This document shows positions 36,155 to 41,993 of a stretch of 41,993 nucleotides of DNA, piece after piece. The position numbers and the translations under genes were made by a program. This DNA is from Irpex lacteus (taxonomy: Eukaryota; Basidiomycota; Agaricomycetes; Polyporales; Irpicaceae): contig MQVO02000088.1 in assembly GCA_001986395.2 (NCBI GenBank), positions 1-41,993 of the forward strand. The letters run 5' to 3'. The notes below the pieces were generated by a model. That model did no database searches. It saw only the letters and a list, made by a program, of their open reading frames with translations, and was not told the DNA's origin. Within the stretch, counting starts at the first letter, position 1. Each line of letters starts with the position of its first letter.

Positions 36155-36440
36155 ATGGTAGTAGGATTTACTATTGCTGAAGGATCCTTCCATATTAAGT
36201 CCAACGGTGATTTCTGTTTTAGTCTGAAGCAACGTCCACATCTAGTACTGTTTGAAGCACTGCGGCTACTATTTAACACTCGTGTAAAGATTCACACATC
36301 AGATGGTTATAATACTTTGGTTATGACTTCACTACGGGATCTGACAACAGTGGTTACTTTCTTCTATTCTCCGGGCTTCACCCTCTGACAGGACTGAAGC
36401 TTCACAGCTACATGCGGTGGATCGAACAAATGAAGGTAAT
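36155..36440 (+). pseudogene. LAGLIDADG endonuclease C-terminal domain, copy 2
   Basis: Identical to the protein at 32296-32580, with the same frameshift before LHPLTGLKLHSYM. Confidence 0.8.
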
Positions 36441-36474
36441 TATTAATAAAAAGAATAGGGGAGGTACTTAAAAT

Positions 36475-36757
36475 AAAATATCAAAAAGAAGAATATCTAG
36501 CACTACAAATATAGCAATTATAAATGCAGGTACATTATGATATACATTATTCCAACTAGCTAGTACATAGATAGGCGTTATAAAGGTAGTAAGTATAACT
36601 ATGTATAGATTAATGGCTCCATATGTAGATGACAATAAGGTAACATAATCCTCTACTGCTTTATATTAACTTAAAGAAATATAGAAGGAATACCATATCT
36701 GTAGTATAGAATTAATACTACTGTAGAGATAGTTAGGGTAATATAATTAGCATAGAC
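36475..36757 (-). pseudogene. nad4 N-terminal-half fragment, copy 2
   Basis: Copy of 32616-32900 with a 1-bp deletion (GTAGTATAG) relative to copy 1. Confidence 0.7.
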
Positions 36758-36803
36758 CTTCACAACTATAAAGCTTTCCCCCCTTCAATCAATACTTTTT
36801 TAA

Positions 36804-36989
36804 ATTTAGGGGGAGTGTTACTATGGATACAAATCTGGAAGAAATTTGTGTACATACAGAATCAATAAACAATCTGCCTCTCGGCTCCTGGTACTCTTTG
36901 AAGTCCCACACTTCGTCGGGGAGCTGTTAAATTTAAGCCGGAATTTTAATAGATAACCCAAATAAAAATAAATTAATAAAACAAAAAAC
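36804..36989. other. Short GC-richer fragment upstream of rnl
   Basis: 36825-36940 is GC-richer than its surroundings and carries the plus-strand frame pieces YGYKSGRNLCTYRINN and SRLLVLFEVPHFVGELLNL, interrupted by stops. It looks like another coding fragment (possibly endonuclease), unassigned. Confidence 0.35.
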
Positions 36990-37767
36990 TTTTTTTAATA
37001 ATAAAAGAATCGATGACCAATATAGTTAACATCAAATAGTATTTTAAAGGAGTTATTTAAGGATAACTAGCAAATTTATAAAAAAGGAGGTATAAACCAA
37101 AAGCCACTGTCCAATATCCTCTATCCTCTATCATCTTTAGGGGGAGAGGGGCTGGACGGAATAAATAAAGTGGCGATCCTAAGGGAAACCTTTATATTTA
37201 AACTTCCTGAAGTAAACCATTTCAGTAAGGAAAGGAAAGGAAATCAACCGAGACTCCGAGAGTAATGGTGAGTGAAATCGGATTAGCCTAAAAGATAATT
37301 TTTTACAATTAAAGTAATAATAAAAATATTTTATAGTATTTATCTTATGTACCTTTTTATTTATTTAATAATAAAAAAAAAAGGGAAGAAATATTAAATA
37401 AATAAGTATGAATAAAGTAACCAAAGAAGGTGAAAGTCCTGTGTAATTAAAAAAATTATCGAATATTAAATTAATATTCTAATAAAAATATAAAGTACGA
37501 TGAGAGTTAACTTGTCGGAATATAGGGGAACCATCCTCTAAGGCTAAGTATTATAAATTTAGCGATAGTGAAAAGTACTGTGAAGGAAAAGTTGAAAAAG
37601 TAATGTTATAGACATTGTGAAATAGTCTTGAATTAGTAACTCTATAAGCAGTCGAAGTTTTTTAAAATGACGGCGTACCTTTTGCATAATGGGTCAGCAA
37701 GTTAATGGGAGTAGCAAGGTTAAAAGCCCTAGCGAAAGCGACTGGACATAAAATTTAATTAGTAAAA

Positions 37768-37818
37768 CCCCCCAAAAAAACTAGTTAGAATTATTTATAA
37801 TTACTAGTGTTTTTGGGG
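37768..37818. repeat. Palindromic hairpin element inside rnl
   Basis: CCCCCCAAAAAAACTAGTTA, GAATTATTTATAATTA, CTAGTGTTTTTGGGG, lying between conserved rnl segments, so it would be part of the transcript. Confidence 0.88.
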
Positions 37819-38693
37819 TATTAACTAAATTAGTGTTGGATAAGTTACTTCTATTAGACCCGAAGCTAGGTGATCTTCCCTAGACCAGATTTTAATCTTA
37901 AATGATGAATGGATCGAACGGGTGAATGTTGCATAATTCTCCGATGAGTTTAGGGAAGCGGTGAAATGCCAATCTGACCTAGTGATAGCTGGTTTTCTAC
38001 GAAACATATGTAGGTATGACATCTATACAAAATTTATGAAGGTACAGCACTCAATTCCAAATAAATTATAATTTTTAATTATAATCAATGTTTAAGTTGC
38101 GGGGACGTAAAAATCTTACCAATGGAAGAGAATCTCGGAATTATAAATTGATGATAGATATTCAGACTACTCATGCTAAGGTGGGTAGTCAAGACGGAAA
38201 CAGCCGAGAACACGAATCAAGGTCCCAAATGATTATTAAGTGAAATTAAGGTAGTAGCAAAATTGAACGCAACTGTAAAGTGAGCCTGGTAGTCGCTATC
38301 TTTTAATGACCGTTTGTAACAACGTATCAGTCTTCAGAATGTCGCACCACCGAAAATTTAACGGGTCTTAAATAATCAACCGATATCGTGTTGCTTTAGA
38401 ATAGTCAAATAATTCTATTCTAAATCTAGGTAGTAGAACATTCAGGAAACCTGAAATTAAATAGTGTTTCATTATTTATAGGATACTGAAGAGATAATGC
38501 TGACATGAGTAACGTAAAAAGAAGTTATAATACTTCTCGCCGAATACGAAAGGGTTATAAGGAAAGGTTAAACCTCCTTATGTTAATGCGGCCTCTAAGG
38601 TTCAAAACCAATGTTTTGACTGATGAGTTTAAAACCTAAAGTTCTTTTTGAACCGGGAAAATAAAGTTTTTTTTAAATTAAATAGTAATCTTT

Positions 38694-38731
38694 ACTGCCC
38701 CTGCCTTAAGCCACTGGCTTTGGGCAGGGGA
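38694..38731. repeat. GC-rich stem-loop inside rnl
   Basis: TGCCCCTGCC, TTAAGCCACTGGCTTT and GGGCAGGGG form a strong stem with a nested AAGCCA/TGGCTT stem, in an AT-rich expansion segment of rnl. Confidence 0.75.
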
Positions 38732-40175
38732 ACAATTATTATTTTATTTTTAATTTTAATCTACCGTACCCTAAACCGACACAGGTTCGTAGGTAGAGTA
38801 TACCAAGGCGTAGAGCTAAAAGTTGTTAAGGAACTCGGCAAGTTCTCCTCTAAAGTTAGACGATAAGAGGAACCTATTACCCTTTTTTTTTAATTCTTAA
38901 AAAGGATATAGGTGGCACAAAATCGGAGGCCCCGACTGTTTACTAAAAACACAATTCAGAGCAATGATTAATATCATAGTATTCTGGATGAAACTTGCCC
39001 AATGCCAAATAAATAAGAGAGGTGATAGGATAACTATTACTAATCAAATCAATGGTTAATAGCGGTCTTAACTATGAGGATCCTAAGGTAGCAAAATAAA
39101 TTGGCCATTAAATGTGGTCCGGTATCAATAGTTTAACGATGGTCTCACTGTCTCTACAACTTGCTCAGTGAAATTGAATTACCCGTGCAGATGCGGGTTA
39201 CCTCCAGGTGGACGGGAAGACCCTATGCAGCTTTACTGTAGTTAGTCATCATGTTAATCAAACCTTAGTATGAAGTGATTAGGGATGTCGATAGACGAAA
39301 GGTGAGATACCTTAAGACTTTGGTTTCAGATTAAATTTACCTCTTATTTAATAGATAGAGAGATAGTTGACTAATGGGCAGTTTGACTGGGGCGGTCGCT
39401 TTTGAAAGAGTATCAAAATGCATCCATAGTTTTAATTAAAAAAAATATAAGACGCTTATATACAGACATATAAAATCAATTTGTTATTAAAATTGATGAT
39501 TATTTATTATTTATATTAAAAATTTTTAAGGTATAGCTAGATTTTTTGAAAGAATCAATCAACCAGTGATAAAGGTTGTAATGGCGTAATGGCTAGAGCA
39601 TGCTTAACTGATAGACTTAGAAGTCGGACAGATACGTAAGTAGGGCATAGTGACCCCTCGCTATATTATGGAATAGACGGGGATCAATCGAAAAAGTTAC
39701 GCTAGGGATAACAGGCTGATAGCTGGTGAGAGTACACATTGTCCCAGCTGTTTGGCACCTCGATGTCGACTCAACCTATCCTCCGGGGGCAAAAGCTCGG
39801 AAGGGTTCGGCTGTTCGCCGATTAAAAGGTTACGCGAGTTGGGTTTAATACGACGTGAGTCAGTATGGTCCCTATCTTCTGGAGGGATAAATAGTAAAAA
39901 GGGAGAGACCTTCTAGTACGAAAGGATCAATAGGCTGTGTTTCTATAGTGTACCAATTGTTGAAATAATTGCATAAAAAATTAAAAATGCATAGTTGGGT
40001 AGCCACAAACATATTAGATAAGTGCTGAAGGAATAAATGCACGAAACTATCCCCTAGATACTATCATTAAAATATCTTTAGTATATTTTAATTTTTTAAG
40101 AAATAGAACATTTCTTGATAGGATGTAAATGTAAGTACTGTAAAGTATTAAGTTTAACATTACTAATTTATTAAA

Positions 40176-40442
40176 TAGACTATATGCTCAATTATTGTCA
40201 ATAAAAAATCTTTCAGCCCAGCCACTTTCTGGTAGAGTGGCTTATTCTTTTGTTTTATAAAAAAAAGGGAGTTAGTAATAAATTTTATTTTAATTTAAAG
40301 TTAAGATATTAAAAAGGGAACAGATGATTCTTATATAATAGTTTAAACTAAATCATAAATTAAATCTTAATATTCATATTTTCAATATAATTGTAATCCT
40401 ATTGCTTTATTGTCATTGCTGGATCTATAGTTTAATCATCCA
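40176..40442. other. Spacer downstream of rnl
   Basis: AT-rich; includes CAGCCCAGCCACTTTCTGG and AGAGTGGCTT, a GC-type inverted repeat (40216-40243). No gene. Confidence 0.55.
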
Positions 40443-40557
40443 CCCAAAAAAACTAATTATTTCTAATTCCATTCCAAAAAACTAGGCTCTAATTAAAATT
40501 TAATTTAATTAAATTTTAATAATCGCGGATGAAAGAATTATAACTAGTTTTTTGGGG
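40443..40557. repeat. Nested hairpin element (two left arms)
   Basis: CCCAAAAAAACTAATTATTT, then a second left arm CCAAAAAACTAGG with the AT palindrome, GCGGATGAAAG and a single right arm ATAACTAGTTTTTTGGGG. It looks like one element inserted in, or recombined with, another. Confidence 0.85.
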
Positions 40558-41235
40558 AAGAATACATAAAATTAAATAAAATATTATAAATAAAAATAAT
40601 TAAATAAATATATTTTAATTTAAGTTATATCTAAATAAAAAAAGTATTTAATTATATAAGAGAGTATAAATTTTACTAAAATAATTTATTAAAAAAATAA
40701 AGATATAAAAACATAAAATAATTATTAATATATACAATCTCTCTTCTTACTAACTATAATTCTCTCTACCCTTTTTTTAATTAAATAAAAAAGGAGAAAA
40801 CTATAATAATTTATTAAAAATAGAAGAAAACTAGGTAATTTAGATTCTAGTTTTAAAATAACCCACAAAAACTAGTTAGAATTAATTATAATTCCTAGTT
40901 TTTTGGGGGATCTGTGAAGATTATTATTATATATTGGATATTAAGATTAAAAAAGGTTTATTAATATCTATTAACGATAGTAAAATAGCTATAAATGATA
41001 GTAAAATATAAGAGAGTATAACTTAAACCAAGTCTCTCATTTTCATTATATTTTGAAGTAAGGAAAGAGTAATAAGATTTCAGCAAGTAATAAGATATAT
41101 CCAAGTTTAAGATCTATGAAAGTTTAATAGGAGACTAGTAAGACTTAAAGGTGTGGGTGGAAAGGGATAGTTCCATCGATAAAGAGGAAGGCATGTGTAA
41201 TAAACAAGGAATGAATATTATAAATCCAAACAATC
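40558..41235. other. AT-rich intergenic region
   Basis: No ORF. Contains a segment with TATCTAAATAAAAAAAGTAT (40628) that is also present at 26563, and a hairpin at 40862-40909. Confidence 0.55.
40862..40909. repeat. Palindromic hairpin element
   Basis: CCCACAAAAACTAGTTAGAA, TTAATTATAATTC, CTAGTTTTTTGGGGG. Confidence 0.88.
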
Positions 41236-41292
41236 CACCAAAAAACTAGTTATAATTAATTCTACCGCGATAGCGACCCTAGTTTTTTGGGG
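41236..41292. repeat. Hairpin element with GGTCGC module (inverted)
   Basis: CCACCAAAAAACTAGTTATA, ATTAATTCTACCGCGATAGC, GACCCTAGTTTTTTGGGG. The GCGATAGCGACC block is the reverse of the AGGTCGC module at 18800 and 21782. Confidence 0.85.
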
Positions 41293-41418
41293 TATGATAA
41301 TAAAACTGTTCAACAAAAAGACATTAATTGATCGAAACGCAGTTTAGGGAAGGATGCTCTAACTCATAGAAAGAAAAGAGTAGGGGTGGAATCTTAATAA
41401 TAAGATAGTGTCCATACA

Positions 41419-41490
41419 TGCGGTATAGTGTAAAGGTTGGCACAATAGCCTCATGAGCTGTTAGAGCAGGTTCAATTCCTGATGCCGCAA
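41419..41490 (+). tRNA. trnM: tRNA-Met(CAU)
   Basis: 72-nt cloverleaf. Acceptor TGCGGTA/TGCCGCA; anticodon arm ATAGC-CTCATGA-GCTGT (CAT); T arm GCAGG-TTCAATT-CCTGA; discriminator A. Confidence 0.92.
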
Positions 41491-41510
41491 TAGAAATAAA
41501 ATAAAGACCG

Positions 41511-41581
41511 GGTCTTTTTGTATAAAGGCAGTACAGCTACCCTTCACGTAGCAAGTATCAGTTCGATTCTGATAAAGACTA
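41511..41581 (+). tRNA. trnE: tRNA-Glu(UUC), unusual position 33
   Basis: 71-nt cloverleaf. Acceptor GGTCTTT/AAAGACT; anticodon stem GCTAC/GTAGC with loop CCTTCAC, giving anticodon TTC but C instead of T at position 33; T arm TATCA-GTTCGATTC-TGATA. It follows tRNA-Met by 20 bp. Confidence 0.85.
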
Positions 41582-41993
41582 TATTCTTATTTCTTTATGC
41601 CTTTTTTTTTTTATAATAATAAAAAAAAGGAGAAAAAGAATAAAGGAAAGTTAGATTTAACTTTCTTTTCCAGAGCTAACGTTGCACTGCCCTCTATAAA
41701 TAAAAAAAAGGGGGGCATGTATTATTTTCTTATAAATTTTTATAAGTAATAATATATTTTGGTCTTTTTTCTTTTTAATAATTTAATTTAATTTAATTTA
41801 ATTTAATTAAAAAAAAAAGGGAAGAAATAAAATCAAAAAAAGAATATATATTTAATAAATTTGCCCACCCCTCCTTGCCGCCCACGCCAGCCCAGCCCAC
41901 CCAGCCACTTTTGTGGATTGTGGATTGTGGATTGGGTGAATGGGGGCCCTTATAAAAGTGGGGCCCACAGGGTGGGGGGATAGCTATAATTAT
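41582..41993. other. Right end of window: A/T hairpins and GC cluster
   Basis: Three A/T hairpins (CCTTTTTTTTTTTATAATAA region 41600-41632; 41699-41716; 41766-41821 with repeated ATTTA units) and a GC cluster (41875-41980) containing CCACGCCAGCCCAGCCCACC, GTGGATTGTGGATTGTGG and two GGGGCCC boxes separated by TTATAAAAGT. No gene. Confidence 0.55.

Larger units (their letters stand above)
35259..36803. repeat. 1.55-kb direct repeat, copy 2
   Basis: Second copy of 31398-32945, offset about 3860 bp, with the same internal features. It ends at AATCAATACTTTTTTAA, after which sequence continues AATTTAGGGGGAGTGT, nearly the continuation seen at 30710. Confidence 0.93.
36990..40175 (+). rRNA. rnl: Large subunit ribosomal RNA (rnl)
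   Basis: Mitochondrial LSU rRNA. Landmarks in order: AAATCAACCGAGACTCCGAG (about 37240), GGTGAAATGCCAATC with GATAGCTGGTT (about 37960), GGTAGTAGCAAAATTGAACG (about 38250), AAGGCGTAGAGC (about 38805), the peptidyl-transferase region GGATCCTAAGGTAGCAAAAT (about 39078), GGACGGGAAGACCCTATGCA (about 39212), ACGCTAGGGATAACAGGCTG (about 39700), CACCTCGATGTCGACTC (about 39756), the sarcin/ricin AGTACGAAAGGATC (about 39915) and a 3' GATAGGATGTAAATGTAAG (about 40118). Ends are approximate. No intron interrupts the conserved blocks; a hairpin element (37768-37818) and a GC stem (38695-38730) expand variable regions. Confidence 0.95.

Noticed and set aside
37825..38022. 65-codon minus-strand ORF, and 38648-38866 plus-strand ORF
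   Set aside because: Both lie within rnl and overlap conserved rRNA segments.

Overview
This window is fungal mitochondrial DNA, most probably from a basidiomycete and plausibly an Agaricomycete (inference from cob/nad protein style and genes on both strands). It is very AT-rich. Intact or near-intact loci are rns (minus, 480-2195), atp8 (minus, 4459-4605), atp9 (15287-15508), nad6 (16313-16927), nad1 (19127-20146), cob (minus, 22097-23263), rnl (about 36990-40175), and roughly fifteen tRNAs. cox2, cox3, atp6 and complete cox1, nad2, nad4, nad4L and nad5 are absent, so this is part of a larger or fragmented mitochondrial genome. A tRNA-Trp with anticodon UCA and two reading frames that stay open only when TGA is read as Trp support genetic code 4.

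Layout. 0-6 kb: rns, a small ORF visible only under code 4, atp8, tRNA-Thr, tRNA-Phe and tRNA-Ala, all on the minus strand. 6-9 kb: a decayed free-standing reverse transcriptase locus (minus). 9.8-14 kb: a plasmid-like block with two small membrane ORFs, a B-family DNA polymerase pseudogene and an rnl 5'-end fragment. 14-24 kb: a nad2 fragment, tRNAs, atp9, nad6, nad1, cob. 24-26.5 kb: a second DNA polymerase fragment, nad3 fused to a cox1 piece, duplicate tRNA-Phe and tRNA-Ile, and a second diverged atp8. 27-33.4 kb: a mosaic of fragments of nad4L, nad4, nad2, rps3, nad5, cox1 and LAGLIDADG endonucleases. A 1.55 kb segment is duplicated (31398-32945 and 35259-36803). 37-40 kb: rnl. 41.4-41.6 kb: tRNA-Met and tRNA-Glu.

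Two codon styles coexist. Resident genes (nad1, nad6, cob, atp9) use TTA for Leu and AGA for Arg. Many of the fragments (nad5, both nad2 pieces, cox1, LAGLIDADG, rps3) use CTA/CTG and CGA/CGT. This suggests pieces of a second mitochondrial lineage or long-diverged duplicates embedded in the resident genome.

The most striking feature is a family of more than 30 short palindromes with outer arms CCCCAAAAAACTAG / CTAGTTTTTTGGGG. They lie in intergenic DNA, inside rns and rnl, and at the ends of gene fragments. Their loops carry exchangeable modules: an AT-rich palindrome, a GC-rich CCACAATCCAC-type block, or a GGTCGC-type block. Inside the reverse transcriptase locus, one AT palindrome is bounded by a GGTACC direct repeat and removing it conceptually rejoins the reading frame; a core hairpin interrupts the same frame 130 bp away. 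These are direct signs that both palindromes are mobile.
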